The notes under the pieces are model-generated. The model saw only the letters and a list, made by a program, of their open reading frames with translations. It did not search any database and was not told the DNA's origin. The position numbers and the translations under genes were made by a program. Shown piece after piece: positions 1-12,600 of a stretch of 64,000 bases of DNA. Each line of letters begins with the position of its first letter. The first letter of the stretch is position 1. This DNA is from Eudorina sp. 2006-703-Eu-15 (Eukaryota > Chlorophyta > Chlorophyceae > Chlamydomonadales > Volvocaceae), in contig BDSI01000151.1 in NCBI GenBank assembly GCA_003117195.1, forward strand, positions 124,001 through 188,000, in the 5' to 3' direction.

Positions 1-1494
1 AGGAGCTGCAGCACGCTGGACTCGGTGTCGGTGGCGAAGGCGTCGGACTCCAGCAGGGCGGCCATGCCCGCGCCCGGCAGCGCCAGCAACTGGCGGTGCA
101 GGTCCGGGCAGTTGAGCACTGAGAGCGCGTCCCGCATCAGCGCCGCCAGGGCCCTGGCGGCGGTGTCCATAAGTGAGCCGAAGGTGGCGTCCTCGTCCGG
201 TTTGGGCCAGAGCTTGCACCGCTCGTAGAAGAGCAACACGGCGGACTGAGCCGTCGAGACGGCCGCGGCGGCGGCGGCGGTGCCGCCGCCGATGCAGCGG
301 CCGGCGCTTGCCGCGGCCGCGGCGCCGCTGCCAGCAGCGGCCCCGCCGCCGCGGTTGCCGTTCCGGCTGCTTCTGCGGCAGCTGCCGCTGCTGCTACTGC
401 CGCCGCCATCGCAGCTGCTGTTGCCGCTGCCGGGGGCGCTACCCGCGTCGGATCCAGACCGACCGTCGCGGTCATCACTGCACGTGCCGCCGGCTGCGGT
501 GGCGGCAGCGGCCGCTGCTGCCGCTGCTGCTGAGGAGGCGGCGGAGGCGACTGCGGCGGCTCCGGCAAGCTGGCGGTGAATCAACTTGTCGCAATCCTCG
601 ACGCATTTGTCTATGCCGTACAGCTTGCCCACGTGCCGCGCCGACAGAGCGTCGCCCACTCCGCGCACCTCCAGGACGCCGGTGTACGCGAACTTGAAAG
701 CCGCGATGGCACCCGGCAGGTCGGTTTCGCTGAACAGCCGGACGTGGAGGACGTTGGACCCATCCGTCAGCTGGGGGCGGCAGACACCAGGCAAGCAAAG
801 CACGCGATCAAGCACACGTGCATGTTATCATATCGCCTTCTGCAACACACGGTAAAAGACTTGGTACGTCCTTGAATAATTCCAAACTTCAACACTTCGG
901 TGCTGGCCGTGGATAAACGATTTCGGCCAGGCAGCATCCTGCGAGCTCCTGTTTGTATTGTGGGTTGCGAGGCGTTGCTGGTCTGTGGTGACGTTGTTTT
1001 GACTTGGTCGGCGGACATCTGCTTTGCGACGCCGACGGGCGCGCGGGACGCACACGGAGAACTTCCCAGCTGCCCTTCAGCGCGCGCAGCAGCCGCACAT
1101 GCCTGCTGGAACTTCCATAAACACGGGAACGGAGCCAACGGCGCATGAAGCCGTCCAAACGCAGTCTTGAAATCCCGCGCCGAAACGAGCGGACGCTGAA
1201 CGGGCGCAGCACTAACCAAGATTGACCGAGCGATCCAGACTGCTGCTGGGGCGATTCGCCGCTTACCAGAGTCTGCAAGAAGCTGGAGACCGCCTGCAAG
1301 ACAAGGCGGTGCGCGGGCAAGGGCTCCCCGATGATCTGCGCTTTAGTGGCCTGGCCCGGCTGCGAGCGCTGCTGCAGGCTGGTACTACTCGGCTCTGGAA
1401 TGAATATGATCTGGCAATCCGAGAACTCCTGGCAACCGAACATGCGCGATAGTCGCGCCAAGATGGAGGGGTGGCCATAGGCGGACATCGCCAT
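1..1494 (-). CDS. BTB-BACK domain protein, partial (C-terminus beyond left edge)
   Basis: BTB/POZ proteins are dimerising adaptors, often substrate receptors of CUL3 ubiquitin ligases; the partner here is unknown. Exon 1 (1494-1267, 76 codons) carries the first half of a BTB fold: a FSDCQIIF strand, then LPAHRLVLQAVSSFLQTL, the family's 'AHR.vLa..S.yF' core. A GTAAGC donor joins in phase 0 to exon 2 (770 to 1), which continues the BTB fold with VLHVRLFSETDLPGAIAAF, KFAYTGVLEV and YGIDKCVEDC. An Ala/Gly/Ser-rich linker (about 590-270) follows. Next comes a helical BACK-like segment with LLFYERCKLW, LNCPDLHRQLLALPG and LLESDAFATDTESSVLQLL, still open at base 1. I chose the Met at 1494 because the BTB fold starts soon after it; an in-frame Met at 1536 is possible. 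The internal low-complexity linker is typical of this genome. Family assignment is good; function is open. Confidence 0.8.
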
Positions 1495-3625
1495 GGCTGA
1501 ATGTTGGAATCCGTATAGGAAAGAACGAGCTCGCAAACGACGGGTTTGTGTGCGCCAAATATGTCTTCTTGCGTGGATTCTGTAGGCCAGCCGATTCCAC
1601 GAGCCGATCCTGAAGAAAATGTTGTCGTACAGAATTTCGGTTGCACACTTTCATGAAGGACACATGAAGGAGTGCGATGACGTATCCTGATGATACGCAT
1701 ACACTGCTTGCAACTCCATGCATGGCCTTTTGCAAGCCTTGACCGGCTCGCGCTGAACACGTTCGCATCACCGACATGACCCACGGGTCCGCGCGCGCGG
1801 CTCACGACTATGAACGATGATGAATCTGCGCGCCACTTCGGCAGCCGGTACCGTAGTGGGCACCAGGAGCACGGCGGAACACGCGGCGAACGAAGTCCGG
1901 GTCACACCGCGGCTTTTCGCACCAAGCTTTTGGCCTTAGAACCCCGCGGGTTCGGGCGCTCTCCGCCGCGCGCACGCGCTGCTCCGACCTGTGGGTGAGA
2001 AGCCCGCTGAGTCCAGACCCATGGGTGGCCTGGACTCAGCTGGCTTCTCCCTGATTGTGAACGACCACGCGGCGATGGTCATCTGGCTTCTGCAGCTGGC
2101 GCGCACGGCGCTCACCGTTCGCGACTGCACTCGCTCAGCCCATCAGCCAGATCATCATCTTCGACATCCTGGTGAGCCACGCAGCACAACACCAAGATCG
2201 AGTCCTCTTAGATTGTAGCTAGACCGACAGGTCGGAGCAGCGCGTGCGCGCGGCGGAGAGCGCCCGAACCCGCGTTAGCCCGGTCCGGAGAAGTGCGAGG
2301 TTTAGACACGAATTGCGGGGACACGTGGATGAACCCCAGGACCCCATGTACGGTAACTTTTGATCGTAAATTTGCGAGGTTCAGGTCTGCTGGGGGAAGG
2401 ATTGCCTTGCACATTGCTTGCCGACGGACCGAACACCAAACAATCTTTCAAGCTTGCTTCATCAATCATCTGCGGGATGTGAAAGCGCAGAGGCGTCTAG
2501 CGTTACGATAATGCCGATTCGGTGACCGTTCCCGGCGGGGCATACTGCAGCGGGTTGGTTACGGGGCTACCTTTTGTGCCTGCTGGACCTATGCACGCCG
2601 ATCCAGGCAGATCCACCTTTTACAAAAACCACACCCTGACTAGCACCCGCTCACTCTCTCAACTCTCGCGCGGAAATATAGTTTTCGTTGTAAAGCACCC
2701 GGCCTGTACGGATTCTAGGGGGCCCCGCCCATTTCCCGGCTTCGAGGAAGCCGACCCCCCACTTGTCGATCCGTTGCGATGCGTTCCGTTGCCGTCAGGG
2801 AAAGCAGCAGCCGACAAATCCAGTAGCGCATGCAGCCAGTAATCCAAGGCTGTGGTGAGTAGTGGTTGGGTGTGGGTGGTGCAGAGCGCAGGCGTGTGTG
2901 TGTCGGCGAGGTGAAGTGCCTGTCCGTACTGCCCTGACGGCGGCATCAAACGACAGGAACACATGCTCGAGGAAACCAGCAATCATCCACCACCACCACC
3001 ACCACCACCACCACCACCACCACCACCACCACCACCACCACCAACGCTCAGGACCAGCCAGGCGCGGCTGCCACTGCACGGTTCCGCGGCACAGGGCAGC
3101 ACTTCATGCACACCCCCTGCGTCTGCGCTCGTCTCCTGCAAGCAGCCATGTGCAGCAGTCTCACGGCCCTGTTGGACCGTCGTTTGGCAGGGCGGGTGAG
3201 GCCAACCGGTGCAAGCTGTCCTGTGCCCCAAGGACGTCCAACGGGAGGAAATACGTCCGTCCGTCCGTCCGTCAGTGCAACCGCTGCACCTGTCTGTCCT
3301 TTCACCCCGTCATCCTCCTGTGCCCAGCCAGTGGCCTGGTCCCCCGTCTGAGCTTCAGTACTGCAGCCCAACCACCCAGCCCACCCAACCACCCAGCCTG
3401 CTGCTGCCACAAGGTCACCTTCCTCCTCCTGCCCCCCCTCCCCACCCGGGGCTGGGGCTGGGGTTAAACCCCCACCCTCCTCCTTCGCCGCCCCCTCATT
3501 TGGTCCGTCATCAAAGCGCCATTGGGCAGGTCTAAGGCTGGCCTTGTGCAATCATCACCACCGCCAACAACAACACCCCCCAGGGCCATCCGTCCGTCCG
3601 TCCGTCCGTTCCCCCTCCCTCCCCC
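1495..3625. other. Intergenic region between the BTB gene and PRP6
   Basis: No open frame here looks like a protein. The stretch holds the upstream region of the BTB gene and the 3' side of PRP6. A minus-strand TGTAA, the usual green-algal polyadenylation signal, occurs at 2619-2623, but about 1 kb past the PRP6 stop. TCCG tetranucleotide runs lie near 3258-3275 and 3590-3612. Confidence 0.5.
2987..3042 (+). repeat. (CAC)n trinucleotide microsatellite
   Basis: About 18 uninterrupted CAC units. The His, Pro or Gly/Trp homopolymer frames it creates are not part of a recognisable gene. Confidence 0.97.
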
Positions 3626-6600
3626 TCACGGCGGCGGCATGGTGTCCAGGTCCTGCACGGTTCTCCGCAGCAGCACCTCCACCTGCTGGTGGGCGTTACG
3701 GATGTCCTTGGACACACGGCACCAGCGCTCCCCGTGGTGCGGCTCAGCGGCGGTGCAGCGCGAGGACACCTCGGACTGGCGGGGGGGGGGAGGGGGGATA
3801 GGCGGGGGAAGGCGGGGGCGGGTGAGAGGAGGCGAGAGGCAGGATCAGATGATGGCGGGTGAGAGACGCGAGGGTAAAAAGCAGTGGCACCAAGAGATCA
3901 CGAGGGTGGTAGGCGGTGTGGATGGACAGAGTAACATGTCGACGGGTTAATGTCGGTGACGGGCCTGGTGAGCGGGCTGGAAGTGAGGGGCTTGGGGCGC
4001 TGAGGGGCCCAGCGGGTCACGTCCGCTGCAAGGCACTGCCGGGTGCTGCGCCCGCCGCACGCACCGCAACCCCCACCCCACCCCACGTCGAATCACCACC
4101 CTGACCCCTTCCCCCTCAAGTCCTGACCCCTCCCCCCTCAAGTCCTGACCCCTCCCCCCTCAAGTCCTGACGACCGCACATGCGCACACACCGAACACAC
4201 ACATTGTATGGTAAGGATATCTGCGCCTGGGTTCGGTCGGGCGGGTTCCTTTCCTAAACACACGCAAACAACACACACGCACACCTGCTGCTCCGGTGTC
4301 CCGAACTGGCACTCGAACTTGTAAAAATGCGCCCAGTGGTCCCCGATGTCCGGGTTGAGCGTCACGGCGCGGTTGAACCAGGAGCGGGCCTTCTCCACCT
4401 GCCAGTGCAGGTCCAGATCCAACGAGGCAACCCAAGTGACAGGCAGGACCAGAAAGGCAGTCAGCCAGGAAGGCAGGTAGGCAGGCAGGAAGGCAGCACG
4501 GGCTTGACCAAGCTGCCCACGGCGGCCGGGGCGACGACACCGCCAGCAGCCAGCAGCGCCGGGCACCACAAGAGATCTCCGTATTCGAGCCGGAGGCAAT
4601 CAGCACGCGGGTAGGGGTATGCGGGTGATCGCGATCAGACCCAAGGGTCACAGACACGATCGGGGGGCCCCCCTCTACTGCCATCACTCCGCCCTCTCCG
4701 CCCCGGTCCCGCCCCAGCCAACTCGCACCCCACTCCCCGCCACCCCGCCACCCCGCCAGCCGCCCACCTTGCGGTCCGCCCAGAACAGCTGCGCCACCGC
4801 CGCCACCACGAAGGGGTCGTTGTCGCAGCGCTTGAGCGCGTCCGTGGCCTTGGTGCGGCGGGCGGGGCGGGGCGCCATGGAGATGGCCTCAGCCCACAGC
4901 AGACCGCTGGTGGGGCAGTCCTGGGAAGGGGGGCCGGGCCGCGCCGCAAGGGGCAAGCGGCGCCGCGCGTCAGTACACAACGCGCGAGGGCCAAACGCGA
5001 CGGGGAACGAACCCAAACAAGATCACCGATCGTGTGTTCAGCCGAGTCCAAATATGTGTGTATGTTGAGGTGCCGCACGAGGACGGAGGGACAGACACCC
5101 GCGCGGTGCCCGGACAGCACAGCGGTCTTCGCGCCACGAACGACCCACCCACACCTCTCGCAGCAGCCCCAGGGACGCGGCAGCAGTCGCAACCGCAGCA
5201 GCAACCGCAGCAGCCGTCCTGCCACACACACCCCATCCCCACACCCCGCCCGGGTGTGTCTGGGCTGTTTCTTATGAACACCCCATCCTCAGTCCTGTAC
5301 TCCCGGTCCTGCTCCCGCCCACCCCGCCTATCGCAGGCATGGGCAGGTGTACAACTGTTTGGAGCAGGGTACCTGCAGCGCCTTGGCCAGCACGCTGTCC
5401 GCCGCCTTCTCGTTGCCCGCGCGCTGCTCGGTGCGGATGGCCGCCAGCCACAGCTCGTCCGTCTTGGGGTTCTTGAGGCGGGCCTGCTCCAGCAGCGCCC
5501 GCGCGCGGCCCACGTTGCCGCCCTCCGTCTCCTCCAGTCGGGCGGCGGAGCGCCACAGCGCGATGGACGCGGGGCAGCGGGCCAGACCGTTCCTGGCGGC
5601 GGCGGAACAGGTCGCGTGGTTGGGCGGCAGGTGGGGTGACACGACAGGCGGCAGGGTGGGCGGCAGGGGGGCCAGGGTCGGTGTTGTAGATGAGGTGATG
5701 AGGTGGCAGGTGGGATGGGAGAGGATGTAGGTGAGGGCGATCGGGGTAAGAAGTCGTACGGTTGGTGGGTGGGTGGGGCCATAGCGGTGGGGCTGCCGGC
5801 GCGCTGATAGACGTCGAGTGCATTCTTCCCGGTGGCACTCCCACTGGCGGCGTGCGGGGGCGGTCCATCCAAGACGTGTGGGCCCAGTGTGGGCGCTTAA
5901 GAAGAGCCATGGACGACGAGACTGGACCTCCCCCCTCCCCCCCAGACCGCCGGTTCTTATCATCAGAACGAACAGTCGGAGACACACGGAACATCCGAAT
6001 CTGATGTCCCGTGCGCCTCCGACGTGTGGTAACGGTGGGCCTTCAAACAGGCAGCTGAAGGGACCGGTTCCACCGCCCGCCCCCCCGCCCCCAAGTCAGT
6101 CCCCCCGACCACCCACCCAGCCGCCCCGCCTACCCCTGCCTCCACCCCACCCCACCCACCTGTACGCCAGCCGCGCCCCGTCCGTGTTGCCGCCGCGCTG
6201 CTCCAGCTGCCCCAACATGAGGTAGAACTTCTCGAAGGTGGGGAAGCGCCGGATGCCCTCCTGCGGGTCAAGGGGGGGGGGGGTGACAGGAAATTGGTAG
6301 AGAAATTCAAACTGCGATGCTGTTGAGAGGGGGGAGGCACCGGCCACCGCACCCGCACAGCCGCGGGAAGGACCCTACCCCACCGCTCACTCTCCTGACG
6401 GCTGCCCCCCTGGGCCCCCGCGCGGGGCAGGCACCCGCACCCCCTCCCGCCGTGTCGCCCGTCCGCTTCCCCACCTTCATGGACCGCTTCATGCGGCATG
6501 GTGCCCCGGCCCTCATCCGCGGGGTGTGAGGGGGTCGAGATACCGCACCTCACCCGCGGGTGAGGTGACCACTGACTGGGGTGGTGCATGTCGTGTGCCT

Positions 6601-9600
6601 AGCAAAGCAAGTAAGTAGCACACCCGACCTAACCGTGTGTATTCCCAACGCCGCCCACCCTCCTCCCTAGTCTCTGGCGGACATATCCGCACCCAGATGG
6701 CGCAGTCGGTCACAGCGCCCCCCCCCCGCAGTCTCGCCCCGGGCAACCGACACCCCAGCTCCAGCGCGCCGAGGACATGACAGCAACAAGTACACCCGGC
6801 TGGCCCTCCGGCTGCCCCGCCCCCTTTTAACCCCCTCGGCCCCTTCTGGTTTCAGCCCCACCCCCCCACCCACCCACGCAGGTGGGTCCCCACCTCCAGC
6901 AGCGCCCTCTCCTTGGCCGCGTCCCCCAGCTCCCGCTCCACCAGGGCGCTCTTCATCCACACGCGGGGGTAGCTGCTGGCAGCTTCGTTCTCGCGCGCCT
7001 TGGCCAGAAGAGCCCTGCACGCGCACAGGCGGTGCCGCGCGGGACGCGGGATGTCCGTGTGTGGGCGCACGGCAGTGCGGGTTTCGGGAGGCGTGCGTAT
7101 GTCAGCTTCCGCGCTGACAAGGGTCGCTCAGTCTTCCTTCACTCGACGTTTCCACGTGTCACGTGCACTGTCACCACGTCGCCTTCGGGGACCTTCCTCA
7201 GGACAAAGGTCGCCTCACCACTCAATGCCAAGCCGTCTGTGTCACCCGCCAACAACCTCCCCGCCTTCCATTCCAGCCTTCCTTCCTTCACCGAACGCAA
7301 CCGAACGCCTCCAGCACCAGCCGCCACCGCAGCAGCAGTAGCTGCAGCAGTTTCGACCGTCGTCCCCCCAGCCCACCCCCACCCACCCCATCTATCCCCC
7401 ACCCTAAACCCCCACCCACCCCACCCACCTGGCGCGCTCCGGCTCGTTGTTCTCGAACTCCAGTTTGAAGGCCGCCAGCCAGATCTGCTCCGAGTCGGGG
7501 TTGGCCGCGAAGGCCCGCGCCAGGATGGCCCGGGAGCCGTCCACGTCGCCCCCCAGCCAGGCCTCCTTCGCGGCCATCAGCCACAGCACCTCGGCCTGCG
7601 GGCAGAACTGAACGGCGCGCCGCAGCAGCTCGTCCAGCTGCACGCGGGTGCCGTGCGCCTTCTCCAGCTGCGCGGCCTGGCGCCAGATGTGCGCCTGGGA
7701 GGGGAAGGTGGTGAGGGCCTGCGGAAGGGGGGGGGCAAGAAGGGAGGGACGATGGGAAGAGGGGGCGGAGGGGTATTGGAAATTGGTAGACATATTTAAA
7801 CTGCGCTGGGGAGGAGGGGCCGTGGCGGGGGGAATGGTGGCCTGAGGTTCCCTTGGCGAATCAGCAGACGGTTGCGAACCGCGCTGGTGGTGCGGGGCCG
7901 TGGCGCGGCTGGTGCGGCGCCTGGGTCATAGTGTGGGGATACCCGGGTCGATCCTCCCCCAGTCATTACGCGACCGCGGGCCCTGGTCGAATGAGTTTCG
8001 CTGAGCGTATTGACGACGTCTGCAAGCCAAGCAGCGCAGCGAGGCGATTGGGGTCGTGGTCGACCCAACGGGGTGGCGGGGGGCAGCGCACGGGTGCCTG
8101 GTCCAGGTAGTTGGCTGAGGTGCTCGGAATCGTCTGGAAGTCTGGAAGCCGAGCAGAGAGACGTTTGGCGTGATAACTGATGCGATGGGGGCGGGCTGGG
8201 GGCCGGGGCAGCATGCGGGTGCCGTTCGTTGTGTCGCAGACTTGCGATGGAGGGAGGGTGAGGGTGGTGCGGCGGGTGAGGGTAGAGGTCCCTTGCCACT
8301 GCCCGGAAAGCCCGCCTGCCCGCCAGCCTGGCCAACCTAGCTGAAAGCTCTGGAGAAGCAGCACAATTTGGGTCGTGATGCCCCTTAACGCCGCGGGCCG
8401 ACCGCAAAGCGCCTCTGCGGGTTGCAGTCAGGTCCCTGAGTGGATGAGGTGCGTATCGGATGGCCCCTCGCCCCGCTGCCCACAGCCACGGCCACCCCCT
8501 CCCCCACCCACACCCCGACCCACCATGCCGTACAGCGCCCTCGCAGTCTCCACACTGCCCCTCTTGGCCGTCTCCTCCGCATCCGCCACCAGGGTGGCCT
8601 CAAGATCCGCCGCGTCCACGCCGAGGTTGTGTACGGCACGTACGATACCGCGGCAGGTGAGCACGTGGGGGGCGGGGTTGCTGCGCTCCGCGTTCTCCGC
8701 CTCCTGGAGGACACCACAGGCGCAGTCAGAGAAGGCAGCGAGGGCGGGCGGCGCGGCCGCGAGAAGGTTCATTTCATACAGCGGTTTCTTCTATGATGAT
8801 ACCGTAACTCGGCAACCGTAACCGAGAAACTGTTACCGGTATGAATGAATGAATGAACGAATGAATGAACGTTACACCGGACCCCAAAGGGATCAACGGT
8901 GTATGTATAACACCGGACCCCAAAGGGATCAACGGTGTATGTATACCAGGGCAAGCCCCAGCAGGCCCCACCGACAAGGCGGCAAGACACCTCCACACCT
9001 CAACGCCGCAAACAAAAACAAACCGGGCCATGACCCCACCCAGACAGAAACCGAAGCAGGCAGAGGCTCACAGCGGGGCAACACCACCAAAGGGACAGGC
9101 ACAGCAGAGGACGGAATCCCCAGAAAGCCAAGCACAGGGAAGGTCGCCCACACACCGGTATGCGGATGGACCGCAGCCACAGAGCCAAATTGGCCCTCGT
9201 GGTCTATATGGGGGTGTCCGCAGCAGCTGCAGCACCTTCGGAACCCCTACGGGGCTCGGGTGGTCACCTCCGCGCCTCCGCCCTCCTGCACCCGCCCCCA
9301 GCCCCCCAAACCCCTTGGCTCCGCACCTTGATCCAGGCGTCTCTGTGGATGATGACGCCGTTGGTCCCCAGGCTCTTGATGGCACGCGCCACGATCTTGT
9401 CCACCTGGCCCTGGTCCGCGCCGTTGGCCTCCTCCAGCTTGGCGGCGGTGATCCAGATGGCGGGCTCGGTGGGGACCGCCTTGCGGGCGTTGTTGAGCAC
9501 CTGAAAGGGGGGAGAGGGGGAGTGGGTGTTGGGGCAGGAGGGCGGGACGGCGGGCGCGGGGTGGTGAGGGGGTGGTGAGGGGGTGGTGAGGGGGTGGTGA

Positions 9601-12600
9601 GGGGGTGGTGAGGGGGTGGTGAGGGGGTGGTGAGGGGGAGCGAGCAGTCCGTGCGGCCCTGATGAACGGGTGTTTAGATAAGAACCGGCCCAACGCAGCA
9701 CGGGTGTGTGTGTGATCCGTTTGCGGGCAGGGGGGCGGGGTGAGGGCGGTGCAGGCTGGCGAAAGCGAAGGGCAGCATCCACGGTCCAAAAGCCGCAACA
9801 ACCCCAACCCTTGGCTGTCGTGGGTACTCGGTTGATGTGGAAAAGGAACTTTGTCGTAATGCGGCGGCTCCGCACGTGGGGGGTCTCCTGCTCCAATGGG
9901 GGGGGGGGCGGTGGTCATACCCCACAGATATGCTGTGCAAATGGACACGGACCCACGCACCCACGGACCCATGGGCCCACGCACCCTACCTTCCTGGCGT
10001 TCTCGTACGTCTCCAGACGAGCCAGGGCTAGCCACAGCTCCACAGCCTGCACAGCTCACAGCATAGCACAGCACAGCACAGCAGGACGTGAACCAGCGCA
10101 TGCGAGCGTGCAGACCTGTCCCCAGATGCGATCGGCACTGCCGCGACACATCCGTATACGGTAACGCGGGTGGGCTGGCGGACGTGCTTTGCGCTGTTGG
10201 ACTGAACGTGTCCCAGCCGCACGGCCCCATTCGGTCCCATTCGGTGCCATTCGGTGCCATTTGGCGCCCACCGACCCAGCGGGAAGTCGTCGACCGCTCG
10301 GCCAGACGCCGGACGCCACACCCACAGCACCATCTCACATCATGCTTCCTCGGGTGTCTGGCAGTCCCCCCTTCAATACTTTTTCCGCCTTCGGCGGGTA
10401 CGAATTTCTTTCCTTCAATTAGATTCCCAACCTTGTTCCACAACCCCCGTCGTCGTCTCTGCACAACCCCCCGGCCCCACCTGCCCCCCCCCACCCGGCC
10501 CCCCTCCCACCCACCTGCGGGCAGCACTCCACCGCCCGGCTGAGCAGGATGCGCGCGTCGTCCTCCTCCGCCAGCTCCACCGCCGCCTTCCACAGCCGCA
10601 CGCTGGTGGGGATGCGCTCCAGGGCCTGGCAGGGGGCGAGGCAGGGGGGCAGGCAGGCAGGCAGGGGGGCAGGCAGGCAGGCAGGCAGGGACAGGGCGTA
10701 TCCCCCGGGGCGGCGACGCATTAGTTGGCACGGTGACGCAGGCTGCATGCAGCGAATGCATTCAATCACGGGTTCGACATGACGCGCGACGGGACGAGCT
10801 GCCCTACACACACATGCTGCGAGTTGCATTCCAGGCAGGCAGGGTGTCCAATCAATCCACTCTTGGGAGGCTCTCTTGGGCGGCTCCTCCTCTGTGCGGC
10901 CCCCAGCCCCGCCCCAGTAAGCCGACGCCTCCTACCGGCGCCCAACGGCGCCTACGCAGGGGCCTTTGTGGACCGCCATCACCACCTCAGGGGGTCCCCA
11001 CAAATCCCAGCCCGCGGGCCCGGCCGCACACCTTCCGCAGCACCCTGGCCTTGGCGGCGTCATCCGTCTCCAGCTTGGCGGCCGCCATCCACAGCTTGGT
11101 GCTCTCGGGCAGCTGCCCCACCCCGCGGGCCAGCAGCGCCTTGGCGTTCTCCGGGGTCTGGGGACCGGCGAGGGAGGGGGGGGAGGAGGGGGGAGGGGCG
11201 GCGAGGAGGACGGGTGAGACGGGGGAGGGGCGGGCGGGCGAGGAGGCGGGATGCGGATGAGGGACAAGCTACATGCAACCTTACGAGCTCAGGCGTATTA
11301 CCCACCCGCCGTGGGTGAGGTGAGGTGAGGTGAGGTGAGGTGAGGAGAAGCAAGTGACAGCCGGGGACCAGGGAAACGGGGGGAACAAGCAGATTGCTGC
11401 GGACTGGCTGAGGGCACTCGCTCGCTCGCTGGGCGCATCCGTCATTCACTCGCTGTGTGCATCCGTCATCAGATGCCGCCCGAAGCCACGCGGGGCTCGG
11501 CTCCCGCCCTCCCTCCCCTCCCCTCCCCTTCCGTCCCCTCCCCTCCCCTCCCCACCTGCAGCCGGGCCGCCTCCAGCCAGATGTCCTCGCTGTTGGGACA
11601 CAGCTCGCAGCCCTGCATGATGAGCTTGCGGGCGTCAGCCAGCTTGGCAGCCACCTCCTCCAGACTGGAGCAGCGCGGGAGGGGAAGCCGGGGGGGGGGC
11701 CGGAGGGGCCGAGGGGCCGGCATGGGGAAGAAACACACGGCCTTCGATGGGTTCTGCCTCAAGCCGCTCGGTGCGTGCTGCAGCAGCAGGCGCCGCCTGT
11801 TGTAGAGCATGGCCTCCCACCTACCTACGACATGTCTACGACCGACCCGTTTCTCTGCCACTCCCGCCCCTTACAACTATAACAACCCCACCTCGTCATG
11901 ATCCCAACCATTCACAAATGCCGATACCGCCAATGGACGCGGCACCAAGCCAGGCCGCGCCACCTTACCCAACCCGCCGTAACCCCGGCGCCCCTTTCCC
12001 GCCCTTCCCCCTTCCCCCCCCCCGGCGCCCCTTCCCCGCCCTCCCTTTTTCCCGCCCCCCCCCCCGCCTCCCTCTGTCCGCAGGGCCTCACCGCGCCGCC
12101 GCAATCCAGCCGGGCGCGTGTCGCGGGTTGGTTTGGATGACGGACTTGAGCAGATGGCGGGCCTTCTTGATGTCCGAGATCTCTGCATCCGTGGAGATCT
12201 TGATGGACTTGAGGTCGGTGAGGTAGCCCTTGGGGTCCACCACCGTCTGACCCGTCACCGAGTCCGCCATGCGGTCCAGCTTCAGACCCAGCACCGTACC
12301 GCGACCCGTACCTGGGCGGGCAAGGCGCGCCGGGGGTCCCCGGGGGCGGGGGGGAGAAGGGGTTTGCCGGGAAGGAAAGGGGCGGGTTGGGTTTGGGCTG
12401 TAAAGCGCTAGGCTAGGAAGGGAAGGCTGTGAGACGAGCGGCGCCGAAGTTTGCCGCACCCGGCGGGATGGAGTCCTGTGCAGAGCTTGCACAGGACCGC
12501 AGCACGCTAACCCATCCACTCCCCTCCGCACCCGACCCCACCCCGCGCCCACACGCAACCCCGCCCCACCCTGAATCCCATACGTCCATACCCCGCCCCA

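Noticed and set aside
2862..3467. His-, Pro- or Gly-rich frames over the CAC repeat
   Set aside because: They are products of the trinucleotide run; the flanking sequence has no protein character.
9247..10761. Minus-strand open frame of 504 residues
   Set aside because: It reads through several PRP6 introns and exons; only the exon parts match PRP6, and the rest is low-complexity intron.
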